A stretch of 25,474 nucleotides of DNA, from contig CAZMIL010000010.1 in the NCBI GenBank assembly GCA_964566425.1, forward strand, positions 1 to 25,474, read 5' to 3'. Below the pieces are notes generated by a model. The model was not told the origin of the DNA, ran no database searches, and saw nothing but the letters and a program-made list of their open reading frames with translations. Source of the stretch: CAZMIL01 sp964566425 (GTDB taxonomy: Bacteria > Patescibacteriota > Microgenomatia > UBA1406 > GWC2-37-13). The stretch's first letter is position 1. Every line of letters starts with the position of its first letter. Both the position numbers and the translations under genes were made by a program. Positions 7,802 through 14,360 of this stretch are shown one piece after another.

Positions 7802-7866
7802 AGCTTTTAATTGACTTGTCAATCAATTATCCCCCCGCCTACGTGGCAAGGTTAATAAGGATAATT
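7786..7866 (-). promoter_or_regulatory. Candidate transcription attenuator (four-segment leader RNA)
   Basis: Four segments on the minus strand can pair in mutually exclusive ways. Segment 1 is CCTTGCC (7851-7845), segment 2 GGCGGGGG (7839-7832), segment 3 CTCCCGCC (7803-7796), segment 4 GGCGGG (7791-7786). Pairing 1:2 has a 5-nt loop and is extended by an 8-bp stem AATTATCC/GGATAATT (7866-7859 with 7832-7825) across a 7-nt bulge. Pairing 2:3 gives eight pairs including one G-U and acts as an antiterminator. Pairing 3:4 is the terminator. The pairings are read directly; the regulatory role is inferred. Confidence 0.6.
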
Positions 7867-7892
7867 TGGACTGACAAAACAATCTTTTTCAT
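7839..7892 (-). CDS. Putative leader peptide, 17 residues, Ile/Leu/Val-rich
   Basis: A short frame from ATG at 7892 to TAG at 7841-7839 encodes MKKIVLSVQIILINLAT. Nine of 17 residues are branched-chain (four Ile, three Leu, two Val), with Ile-Ile-Leu-Ile at codons 10-13. Its last codons run through segment 1 of the attenuator, and the stop codon ends on the first base of segment 2. A ribosome waiting at codons 10-13 would cover segment 1 and allow the antiterminator; one reaching the stop would cover segment 2 and allow the terminator. The predicted transcription start (about 7898) is 6 nt before the ATG and no Shine-Dalgarno sequence is seen. The frame is short enough to occur by chance, and the residue mix could also be a hydrophobic micropeptide. 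Confidence 0.4.
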   Translation of the reverse strand: MKKIVLSVQIILINLAT

Positions 7893-7904
7893 CTTAACTA
7901 ATTT

Positions 7905-7933
7905 ATTATAATGTCATAATCTTCTTTTTGCAA
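7905..7933 (-). promoter_or_regulatory. Promoter of the attenuator leader (TTGCAA-17-TATAAT)
   Basis: On the minus strand TTGCAA (7933-7928) and TATAAT (7910-7905) are separated by exactly 17 bp, a near-consensus sigma-70 type promoter. It predicts a transcription start near 7898 and a leader of about 124 nt before the 108-residue gene. Confidence 0.7.
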
Positions 7934-7940
7934 GTATAAT
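7911..7940 (+). promoter_or_regulatory. Promoter of murF-like gene (ATGTCA-18-TATAAT), leaderless
   Basis: A consensus TATAAT at 7935-7940 is followed by 7 nt and then the ATG at 7948. ATGTCA at 7911-7916 matches four of six -35 positions with an 18-bp spacer. The expected transcription start falls on or next to the start codon. It overlaps the divergent leader promoter, so the two may compete. Confidence 0.6.
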
Positions 7941-7947
7941 TATTCCC

Positions 7948-9348
7948 ATGCGCGAAACTGTTTATAACTTCGTTATCCGCTATCTGCGTTTTTTTGCCAA
8001 GTGGGGTCTTTTTTTCCACCAGCAGACGATTATCGGGATTACCGGATCGGTGGGAAAAACTTCAACTCACAACGCAGTTTATCAGATATTAAAAGACTAT
8101 TTTCCTACTAAAATGGTCAAAAAAGGCAATTCCGAAATCGGTATCCCCTTGGGAATTTTAGGGATGAGTATTACGTCAAATTCATGGTTGGATTGGTTGC
8201 GGATGCTATTGATTGCTCCCTTTAGACTTGGTTATTTGGGTAAAACAAAATATTTAGTTGTGGAAATGGGTGTTGATGAACCTAATCCGCCCAGAAATAT
8301 GGAGTATTTATTGACCATCGTTAAACCGCAGATAAGCGTTTTTCTTAACGTTCATTCCGTCCATACGATGCAGTTTGAAAAAGCTATTCCTAATATCTTA
8401 GAAAACGCCAAACTTTCTGATGAAGAGAAAACCGATTTGCTGTTAAAGCGGATTGCAGAAGAAAAAGGCAAAATTTTTACCGCTAATGACAAATGTAAAA
8501 TAATCATCTATAACGCCGATAACAATTATGTCAGCGATGTCGTCAATATTTATAAAAATTCATTGACAACACAAGAAAAACGATTTCTATCTTTTGGGGT
8601 GCGCGATGAAAACGCGATTTCCTTTCAGGGATTTGATATTCATCTCGATGGCTCAACTTTCATTTTTAAATTAAAAGATAATGATCAAGAAATCAGATTA
8701 AAATTCAAACGCTATCTTCTCCCGCAGGTTTACGAAGAGACATTTGCAGCCGCCATTTTAGTCGGTCTGGCGGTTGGTTTGACTCGGGAACAAATCGCTA
8801 AATCTTTAGTTGAAAATTATGCGCTTCCGGAAGGTCGTTCTTCCTTACTGGAAGGGATCAGAGACTCAATTATCATTGATTCTTCTTATAATGCCTCTAA
8901 GCGTCCTGTAATCGCCTTTCTCTCTTTACTGGAAAAATTAAAAGCCGAAGAAAAACGGCCAATTGTTTTCCTGTTTGGTGATATGCGCGAGTTAGGAGAG
9001 AGAGCTGAGGCCGAACATAAAGAAGTTGCCGAGCATATGCCGGGGGTTGTAGATTATCTCTATTGCATCGGGCCGTTGACCAAGAAATACGTCCTTCCGC
9101 GCCTGGAAAAATATTTAAAAGAAGTAAAGTGGTTTACGACCTCTAAGGAAGTAGGACAATACTTAAAAGAAAATTTGCCTGAGGATTCATTAGTTTTAGT
9201 CAAAGGATCGCAAAACACTATCTTTTTGGAAGAAGCAATCACTTATCTTTTAAAAAACTCTTCCGACATTAAAAAACTTTGTCGTCAAGATGAGTTTTGG
9301 CTAAAAAAGAAACTCAAGTTTTTTTCTTCAGTCGAAAACCCTCGCTAA
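7948..9348 (+). CDS. murF: MurF-like Mur ligase, N-terminal domain missing
   Basis: A 466-residue ATP-dependent amide ligase of the Mur family; MurF adds D-Ala-D-Ala to UDP-MurNAc-tripeptide. The ATP loop GITGSVGKTS lies at 30-39, followed by KGNSEIGIPLGILGM and VVEMGVDEP, the MurF-like central-domain signature. The C-terminal ligase domain has IIDSSYNASKRPVIAFL and FLFGDMRELGERAEAEHKEV, then VLVKGSQNTIFLEEA. In ordinary MurF the ATP loop lies after an N-terminal substrate domain of about 80-100 residues; here only about 29 residues precede it, with a hydrophobic patch (FVIRYLRFFAKWGLFF). The tail overlaps the convergent cysS by 35 bp. MurF is the best family match, but the missing domain leaves the exact acceptor open. 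Confidence 0.82.
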   Translation: MRETVYNFVIRYLRFFAKWGLFFHQQTIIGITGSVGKTSTHNAVYQILKDYFPTKMVKKGNSEIGIPLGILGMSITSNSWLDWLRMLLIAPFRLGYLGKTKYLVVEMGVDEPNPPRNMEYLLTIVKPQISVFLNVHSVHTMQFEKAIPNILENAKLSDEEKTDLLLKRIAEEKGKIFTANDKCKIIIYNADNNYVSDVVNIYKNSLTTQEKRFLSFGVRDENAISFQGFDIHLDGSTFIFKLKDNDQEIRLKFKRYLLPQVYEETFAAAILVGLAVGLTREQIAKSLVENYALPEGRSSLLEGIRDSIIIDSSYNASKRPVIAFLSLLEKLKAEEKRPIVFLFGDMRELGERAEAEHKEVAEHMPGVVDYLYCIGPLTKKYVLPRLEKYLKEVKWFTTSKEVGQYLKENLPEDSLVLVKGSQNTIFLEEAITYLLKNSSDIKKLCRQDEFWLKKKLKFFSSVENPR

Positions 9349-10720
9349 TATCTTCTAGGAGATAACCTTTAGAATTAATCAGTTTGCGTAGCTCATCGGC
9401 TTTGGCGAAATTATTTTCTCTGCGAGCTTTTTCTCTTTTTTCAGCTAATTGTTTAATCTCATCGGGGATTTTTTCCTCCCTCAACGCAGACAGGTTCAAG
9501 CCTAAAACTTGATCGAATTCTAACAGCAAGTCTAATTTATCAGGAGAAGGAATGTTAGATTTAAGCATTTCCCACATTACGGCGACTGCTTGAGGCATTT
9601 GTAAATCGTTGCTTAGTGCTTGCTTGAAGCGGTCGCGATAATTGTCGATTTTGGTTAATTTTTCTTCTGATAATTCGCTACGTTGTGACTGACTTCTGAG
9701 AGCCAAAACTTGGTCGTGCAATTTATTGTAAGCCTCGTTGGCTGCGCGGGCCGCCTCCCAGGTAAAATTCATCTGTTGGCGGTAGTGTGTCTGTAAAAAC
9801 AATAAACGTAACGCCAAGGGATTGATTTTTTTCTCTTTGACATCGTCGATGGTGTAAATGTTTCCCAATGACTTGCTCATTTTTTGACCATCAACCAAGA
9901 GAAATTCGTTATGAAACCAAAAGCGAACAAATTTTTTGCCGGTTGCGCCCTCTGATTGTGCAATTTCATTCTCATGATGTACTGGAATGTGATCGACTCC
10001 CCCACTATGAATATCAATGGTTTCACTGAGATATTCCATGCTAATTGTCGAACATTCGATATGCCAACCAGGGAAACCCTCTCCCCACGGAGACGGCCAA
10101 TGCATTTGGTGCTTGGCAAAGCGGCCGACGCGCCTAAACCAAACGGCAAAATCGGTAGGATTTTTTTTCTGTGGGTCGAGATGGACGTCCCCGCGGGCTT
10201 GTTGGAGTTTGTCTGTTAGTTTCTGTCCCGAAAGCGCCCCATAGTGCTTAAATTTCGACGTATCGTAGTAAACCGTTTCATCGGTTTGGTAAATGAAGCC
10301 TTTCTCTTCAAGACGCTGGATTAATTTAATCATTTCTTTGATGTGATCTGTAGCTTTGACCGTAGAGTTAGGCATCATCACGTTTACCGCTTTCATTGTG
10401 CTCATGAAAAAATCAGTATAAAAAGTAGCTACTTCCCAGACGCTCTTGCCAGTTTTTTCTGCGCCTTTTTCCAATTTATCCTCTCCGGAATCGTCATCCC
10501 CGGTTAAATGCCCGACATCGGTGATGTTCATCACGTGATTAACGGAATAACCAAGATACAGCAGCGCCCTCTTCAGAGAATCATTGTTGATATAGGTGCG
10601 GATATGCCCGATATGAGTATAATCGTAGACGGTTGGCCCACAGGAATAAAAAGTGACTCCCGGACCATGCAAAGGCTCAAAATCCTCAATTTTCCTCCCC
10701 AAAGTGTTGTAGAGCTTCAC
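9314..10720 (-). CDS. cysS: Cysteinyl-tRNA synthetase
   Basis: A 468-residue class I synthetase that charges tRNA-Cys. The HIGH motif is HIGH at 36-39 (in YDYTHIGHIRTY), and KMSKS is at 280-284 (KMSKSLGN). The zinc ligands fit Cys27, Cys223, His248 and Glu252, with the same 25- and 4-residue spacing as in E. coli CysRS. The C-terminus holds the DALR-type helical region and an EKREKARRENNFAKADELR stretch typical of the family. The start is GTG at 10720; the residues that follow (KLYNTLGRK) match the usual N-terminus. Length is normal. The end overlaps the convergent murF-like gene by 35 bp, with no terminator between them. Confidence 0.97.
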   Translation of the reverse strand: MKLYNTLGRKIEDFEPLHGPGVTFYSCGPTVYDYTHIGHIRTYINNDSLKRALLYLGYSVNHVMNITDVGHLTGDDDSGEDKLEKGAEKTGKSVWEVATFYTDFFMSTMKAVNVMMPNSTVKATDHIKEMIKLIQRLEEKGFIYQTDETVYYDTSKFKHYGALSGQKLTDKLQQARGDVHLDPQKKNPTDFAVWFRRVGRFAKHQMHWPSPWGEGFPGWHIECSTISMEYLSETIDIHSGGVDHIPVHHENEIAQSEGATGKKFVRFWFHNEFLLVDGQKMSKSLGNIYTIDDVKEKKINPLALRLLFLQTHYRQQMNFTWEAARAANEAYNKLHDQVLALRSQSQRSELSEEKLTKIDNYRDRFKQALSNDLQMPQAVAVMWEMLKSNIPSPDKLDLLLEFDQVLGLNLSALREEKIPDEIKQLAEKREKARRENNFAKADELRKLINSKGYLLEDISEGFRLKKKT

Positions 10721-10727
10721 TAGGATT

Positions 10728-10733
10728 ATTCTA
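10728..10733 (-). promoter_or_regulatory. Putative -10 box (TAGAAT) of cysS
   Basis: On the minus strand TAGAAT (10733-10728) is followed by 7 nt and the GTG start of cysS, again predicting a leaderless transcript. No good -35 box is found at 16-18 bp. Confidence 0.45.
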
Positions 10734-10756
10734 TCATTTTTACCTGCCTACTGCGT

Positions 10757-10762
10757 TATAAT
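10757..10762 (+). promoter_or_regulatory. Putative -10 box (TATAAT) of tRNA-Pro
   Basis: A consensus TATAAT ends 11 nt before the mature 5' end of the tRNA. The -35 region is not convincing. Confidence 0.5.
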
Positions 10763-10773
10763 TGGAGCGTAAT

Positions 10774-10848
10774 CGGGGTGTAGTTCATCGGTAGAATGCA
10801 CGGTTCGGGACCGTGAGGCAGGGGGTTCAATTCCCCCCACCCCGACCA
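10774..10848 (+). tRNA. tRNA-Pro (anticodon CGG)
   Basis: A complete 75-nt cloverleaf can be drawn. Acceptor stem CGGGGTG pairs with CACCCCG (7 bp); D arm GTTC/GAAT with loop ATCGGTA; anticodon stem CACGG/CCGTG with loop TTCGGGA, giving anticodon CGG; T arm GGGGG/CCCCC with loop TTCAATT. It ends with discriminator A73 and an encoded CCA. C1-G72 with A73 is the identity pattern of bacterial tRNA-Pro. It reads CCG codons. Confidence 0.96.
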
Positions 10849-10887
10849 CACAAAGCGAACAGGCTCCCCCGAGTCGTTATTCGATAC

Positions 10888-10916
10888 TTGTTAAATATTG
10901 ACAATTTTGCTAAAAT
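10888..10916 (+). promoter_or_regulatory. Promoter of the hicB-hicA pair (TTGTTA-17-TAAAAT, extended -10)
   Basis: TTGTTA at 10888-10893 and TAAAAT at 10911-10916 are 17 bp apart, and TGC directly precedes the -10 box, giving an extended -10. The predicted transcription start is near 10923, about 23 nt before the ATG at 10946. This excludes the TTG at 10898 as a start codon. Confidence 0.55.
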
Positions 10917-10945
10917 TCACTACCCTGAAATTAATATCAATACCT

Positions 10946-11248
10946 ATGAAACTGATACAATTTCCACACATGCCTGCACAAATAAAAGTGCGGATTCTAG
11001 AGCATAAATCTGGAAGAGCGTTTTATGCGGAATTGGTTGATTATGACGTTTTTACAGAAGCCAATAACAAAGACGAATTAGAGATGATGCTTAACGATTT
11101 AATATATGAAACTTTTAGCGTGCCGCAAGAATATCAAAGAATCATCAAATATGTTCTTAGCGAAAATAAAGATAAAGATTTAGAAAAGATTAAAAAATTA
11201 ACTGTTCTATCTACTCCTGCCTTCATCAAGAAATATTTTCTATCATGA
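10946..11248 (+). CDS. HicB-like antitoxin (putative)
   Basis: About 100 residues from ATG 10946; a second ATG at 10970 would give 92. The segment IKVRILEHKSGRAFYAELVD followed by FTEANNKDELEMMLNDLIYE resembles the partial RNase H fold of HicB: a strand, a short Y/F-A-E strand, then a turn and a helix rich in E and L. The C-terminus (EKIKKLTVLSTPAFIKKYF) shows no clear DNA-binding domain. Its stop overlaps the start of the downstream HicA-like gene in an ATGA junction, as expected for a coupled pair in the antitoxin-first order. The similarity is weak and context carries much of the call. An alternative is a small unrelated regulator. Confidence 0.6.
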   Translation: MKLIQFPHMPAQIKVRILEHKSGRAFYAELVDYDVFTEANNKDELEMMLNDLIYETFSVPQEYQRIIKYVLSENKDKDLEKIKKLTVLSTPAFIKKYFLS

Positions 11249-11499
11249 CATTTCGATTTGGCTCTAAAGAATTATGCAAAGCGTTAGGAAAACTTGGATT
11301 TATCGCACAAAAACAGCATTCGACCAGTCATCAAAAATATATAATGCCTAAGTCGCGTAAAACGCCCCAGGGAATGAGACCTTTCATAACCGTTATACAG
11401 AATAAAAAAATCTATCATCCGCCAACAATTGCGAGCTATATTAGACAATTAAAGAGTCTTGGTTTTTCTGAGAAGGAGATCATTAACGCACTAGAGTAA
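11245..11499 (+). CDS. HicA-like mRNA interferase toxin (YcfA family)
   Basis: An 84-residue basic protein with the double-stranded-RNA-binding-like fold pattern of HicA. GSKELCKALGKLGFIAQ matches the first helix and turn. SHQKYIM at 28-34 places His29 where HicA keeps its catalytic His. A strand with RPFITVIQ follows, and LKSLGFSEKEIINAL is the typical final helix of HicA (compare the usual AGLS-x-EEF-x-x-L end). HicA toxins cleave mRNA and tmRNA until bound by HicB. It overlaps the upstream HicB-like gene by 4 nt. The loop between residues 33 and 45 is longer than in E. coli HicA. The pair lies just downstream of tRNA-Pro. Confidence 0.75.
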   Translation: MTFRFGSKELCKALGKLGFIAQKQHSTSHQKYIMPKSRKTPQGMRPFITVIQNKKIYHPPTIASYIRQLKSLGFSEKEIINALE

Positions 11500-11519
11500 A
11501 AGCATCTTCAATCATATCA

Positions 11520-12029
11520 TTATTGCTTTCCTACGGCTGGGCGGGTTTCGGCATGCTCTTGTTGAGCTTTCTTTTTCGGCGAGAAAATGCTTCTGCGTTC
11601 TTTGCCTTTTGGAATTGAACTTTCGGCGAGGCGTTTTTTAATCTCTTCTTCTTTCTTCTTTTTTTCCTCTTCTTCGGTAAATTCCTGCTGTTTTTTTTGT
11701 TCTCGCTCTTGTTTTCTTTGAGCATTAATTTTTTGTTCCTCTTGTTTACTCAAGCGAAACAAATGAGTTTTTAGAACTTCCATTTTTTGCTTATCTTGTT
11801 GTTCGTAATGAGTCTTTAATTTATCTACATCTAAAGGAGTGTGATTCTGATCATTGCTTTTTTCGTTGAAAGTTTTTTCATAACCAGTAACCAGTTTTTC
11901 CAGACCTTTGGCAGTACCAACATCCTGAACAATATTTTTGACAGCTTTAGCAGTTTTTTTGGCAGAAGTTTTCCCCAATTCCGTAATCCGTTCGAAAGAA
12001 TCAGTAAGAATAGTTTTCTTCTTAGCCAT
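11520..12029 (-). CDS. Unknown charged coiled-coil protein
   Basis: A 169-residue protein without recognised domain. The first 45 residues are moderately basic and helical (FERITELGKTSAKKTAKAVK). Residues about 75-140 are almost entirely K, E, Q and R and should form a long single helix or coiled coil. The C-terminus is a low-complexity basic tail (SIFSPKKKAQQEHAETRPAV). There is no signal peptide. It diverges from rnj, and a TATAAT on the minus strand (12041-12036) lies 6 nt before its ATG, so it is probably transcribed leaderless from the shared 30-bp gap. Such a composition could suit a nucleoid-, ribosome- or RNase-associated protein, but nothing specific supports this. Confidence 0.7.
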   Translation of the reverse strand: MAKKKTILTDSFERITELGKTSAKKTAKAVKNIVQDVGTAKGLEKLVTGYEKTFNEKSNDQNHTPLDVDKLKTHYEQQDKQKMEVLKTHLFRLSKQEEQKINAQRKQEREQKKQQEFTEEEEKKKKEEEIKKRLAESSIPKGKERRSIFSPKKKAQQEHAETRPAVGKQ

Positions 12030-12035
12030 AATTTG

Positions 12036-12041
12036 ATTATA
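12036..12041 (-). promoter_or_regulatory. -10 box of the coiled-coil gene (TATAAT)
   Basis: On the minus strand TATAAT (12041-12036) is followed by 6 nt and the ATG at 12029, predicting a leaderless transcript. No good -35 box is seen. Confidence 0.55.
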
Positions 12042-12046
12042 TACAC

Positions 12047-12052
12047 TATACT
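12047..12052 (+). promoter_or_regulatory. -10 box of rnj (TATACT)
   Basis: TATACT (five of six) is followed by 7 nt and the ATG at 12060. It is divergent from, and only 5 bp away from, the -10 box of the coiled-coil gene, so RNA polymerase can probably serve only one direction at a time. Confidence 0.5.
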
Positions 12053-12059
12053 AAAGTAT

Positions 12060-13733
12060 ATGGATAGTGGATATAAACTGCGTTTTGTCCCTCTCGGGGG
12101 CGTGGTTGGTGTGACTAAAAACATGTACCTTTACGAACTCTACCAAGGAGATGTCTTGAAAGATATCCTGATTGTAGATTGCGGTATCGGTTTCCCGCAA
12201 GATAAAACTCTGGGCGTGGATTTCGTTATCCCCGATATCAGCTATTTGAAAGATAAAAGAGATAAAATTCGTGCCGTCCTTTTGAGTCATGGACATGAAG
12301 ATCATACCTCCGCTTTGCCCTACCATTATCAGGACTTGGGTAAACCGCCAGTTTTCACCGGTAAATTAACCGCCGCTTTTGTCAAAAACAAATTTAAAGA
12401 GACAGGCGGCAGCGTCAATATTAGTGAGATTGATTACGACAAAGAATATAAATTTGGTGAGTTTAAAGTACAGTTTATTAATATCTCGCATTCGATTCCC
12501 GACACTTTGCATATTTTTATTAAGACGCCGGTCGGTAACTTATATCATGGGACGGATTTCAAACTCGATCTCACCCCGCCCTACGGTAAATACCCGGATT
12601 TTTACAAAATCACCAAATTAGCACAAGAGCAGGGTGTGTTGTGTTTACTATCAGATTGTTTAGGAGCAGAAACACCAGGTTTGACTCTTTCCGAAGGAGT
12701 CGTCGGCCAAACATTTGAAGACGAGATGCGCAAAACCAAAGGCAAATTTATTATAACCACATTTTCTTCCAACATTTCTAGAATCCGACAGTGCGTGGAG
12801 GCCGCCACCAAGTTTAATCGCAAAATAGTTTTCTTAGGCAGGTCGATGCGTGAAAACACTCAACTCGCTGCGCAGATCGCTTATCTTCCCCTAAAATACG
12901 ATCAACTCGCCAAAGAAGAACAGGTAGCAAGAATCCCGCCGAATAAAGTATGTTTAATTGTAGCCGGTTCACAAGGACAATTTAATTCTGCCTTATCCAA
13001 ACTGGCGAATAACCAAAACAAATACATCAAAATCAAACCCGGTGATAAAGTCGTCTTTTCTTCGGATCCTATTCCCGGAAACGAAAGCGAAGTTTATTCT
13101 TTGATTGAGGAATTATCTCTATTGGGTGCGGATGTGGTTTATTCGGACATTCAGGAAGAACTGCACGCCTCTGGCCACGGCAGCCAGGAAGATTTGAAAT
13201 TTTTGATTCGCTTCACCAATCCCAGATATTTTATTCCTATTGGTGGAACGATCCGTCATCAGCGTCAGTATCAACGTTTAGTCTCGGATTTAGGTTATTC
13301 TAAAGATACTGTTTTTTTACTCGACGAAGGTGAAACAGTTTGGCTAGGCAAAACCGGCTTGCGCCGGGGCGAAGTTATCGACACGAAGCAAATTTATGTT
13401 GACGCTTATGGTGTTGGCGATGTTGGAAATATTGTTTTAAGAGACAGAAAAACTTTATCAGCAGAAGGAATGCTGATTGTTGTTTTAACGGTTGATAAAG
13501 AGGGAAAATTATTGACGCGACCGAAAATCATCTCCAGAGGTTTTATCTATGAGAAAAAAGAAGAAGAGATGTTAGGAAGAGCAGAAGAGCTGATTGTTAG
13601 AACAATGAAGCCCCGGGGCAGAATTATCAATATCAACAATCTTAAGCAGGAAATTATCAAAAACCTCGAAGAATTCTTCTTCCAGGAACGCGGGCGAAAA
13701 CCGCTGCTTATCGTAGATGCGATTGAGATATAA
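12060..13733 (+). CDS. rnj: Ribonuclease J
   Basis: A 557-residue metallo-beta-lactamase/beta-CASP RNase that degrades and matures RNA, with 5' exonuclease and endonuclease activity in known members. It starts at ATG 12060; the frame runs open further upstream, but RNase J proteins begin near LRFVPLGGVVGVTKNMYLYE. The metal site SHGHEDH lies at 76-82. Later signatures are ISHSIPDTL, YHGTDFKLD, the beta-CASP stretch TTFSSNISRIRQ with GRSM, SGHGSQEDLKFLIR, and PIGGTIRHQ. The C-terminal domain resembles that of RNase J1 and ends VDAIEI. recR follows after 9 nt. A leaderless start is likely (TATACT 7 nt before the ATG). Confidence 0.96.
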   Translation: MDSGYKLRFVPLGGVVGVTKNMYLYELYQGDVLKDILIVDCGIGFPQDKTLGVDFVIPDISYLKDKRDKIRAVLLSHGHEDHTSALPYHYQDLGKPPVFTGKLTAAFVKNKFKETGGSVNISEIDYDKEYKFGEFKVQFINISHSIPDTLHIFIKTPVGNLYHGTDFKLDLTPPYGKYPDFYKITKLAQEQGVLCLLSDCLGAETPGLTLSEGVVGQTFEDEMRKTKGKFIITTFSSNISRIRQCVEAATKFNRKIVFLGRSMRENTQLAAQIAYLPLKYDQLAKEEQVARIPPNKVCLIVAGSQGQFNSALSKLANNQNKYIKIKPGDKVVFSSDPIPGNESEVYSLIEELSLLGADVVYSDIQEELHASGHGSQEDLKFLIRFTNPRYFIPIGGTIRHQRQYQRLVSDLGYSKDTVFLLDEGETVWLGKTGLRRGEVIDTKQIYVDAYGVGDVGNIVLRDRKTLSAEGMLIVVLTVDKEGKLLTRPKIISRGFIYEKKEEEMLGRAEELIVRTMKPRGRIININNLKQEIIKNLEEFFFQERGRKPLLIVDAIEI

Positions 13734-13742
13734 TTAATACTT

Positions 13743-14360
13743 ATGGCTGGGTTGCCGCCGCGTTTGAAACAGATTGCTTTTTTTCTCCAGAGGTTGCCCG
13801 GAATCGGTGAAAAAACCGCTAATCGCCTGGCTTTTTATTTTTTACGCCTACCGGAAAATGACCTCAAGGAATTCGCCGAACACCTTCATAATCTGAGAAG
13901 TAAGACTAAATTTTGTGCTGTTTGTATGAATCTGACCGAAGATGAGCTGTGTGAAATTTGCAGCGATTTACAACGGGATAAACAAACTATTGTTGTTCTC
14001 GAGGATGTTATTGATTTGTTATCTTTTGAAACAGGTAATATTTACCAAGGTACATATCATATCCTTCACGGTAGAATTGATCCTTTAAATAACAGCGGCC
14101 CTGACGACATTTTCATTAAACAATTGATTAGTCGTATTGAAGACGGAATGGTTAAAGAAGTAATTCTGGCAACAAATTTTGACACTGAGGGTGAAGCGAC
14201 CGCAATGTATTTAAAAAATAAACTAATAGAGGTTCAGAAAAAAAAAGGCAAGAAGTTTAAAATAACCAGACCAGCATATGGTTTACCCAGTGGGGCCAAT
14301 CTTGAGTATGCCGATTATATGACGCTAAAAAGATCGATGGACGGTAGAAATGAATTCTAA
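13743..14360 (+). CDS. recR: Recombination mediator RecR
   Basis: A 205-residue RecR, which works with RecF/RecO in loading RecA at gaps. Domains in order: helix-hairpin-helix with LPGIGEKTANRLAFYFL (18-34); zinc finger Cys58, Cys61, Cys70 and Cys73; Toprim domain with IVVLEDVIDLLSFE and FDTEGEATAMYL; a C-terminal segment with TRPAYGLPSGANLEYAD. Length is standard. It follows rnj by 9 nt and converges on prs with a 4-bp overlap of stops. In many bacteria recR follows dnaX-ybaB; here those genes are close by but on the other strand with prs between. TATAAT at 13729-13734 overlaps the rnj stop and may be an internal promoter. Confidence 0.97.
   Translation: MAGLPPRLKQIAFFLQRLPGIGEKTANRLAFYFLRLPENDLKEFAEHLHNLRSKTKFCAVCMNLTEDELCEICSDLQRDKQTIVVLEDVIDLLSFETGNIYQGTYHILHGRIDPLNNSGPDDIFIKQLISRIEDGMVKEVILATNFDTEGEATAMYLKNKLIEVQKKKGKKFKITRPAYGLPSGANLEYADYMTLKRSMDGRNEF

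Noticed and set aside
7839..7892. T-box riboswitch for the leader before the 108-residue gene
   Set aside because: No T-box consensus (AGGGUGGNACCGCG-like) and no Stem I elements; the leader of about 124 nt is too short.
9314..9348. Frameshift or misassembly at the murF/cysS junction
   Set aside because: Both proteins keep plausible C-termini; a 35-bp tail-to-tail overlap is normal in compact genomes.
10849..10887. Attachment-site remnant downstream of tRNA-Pro
   Set aside because: No second copy of the tRNA 3' end and no integrase gene is seen in the window.
10898..10945. Longer HicB start at TTG 10898 (116 residues)
   Set aside because: It lies inside the predicted promoter, before the expected transcription start at about 10923, and adds a segment without family character.
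11841..12059. N-terminal extension of RNase J from 11841
   Set aside because: This part runs antisense through the coiled-coil gene, and RNase J proteins begin at the motif found after ATG 12060; the promoter also lies at 12047-12052.
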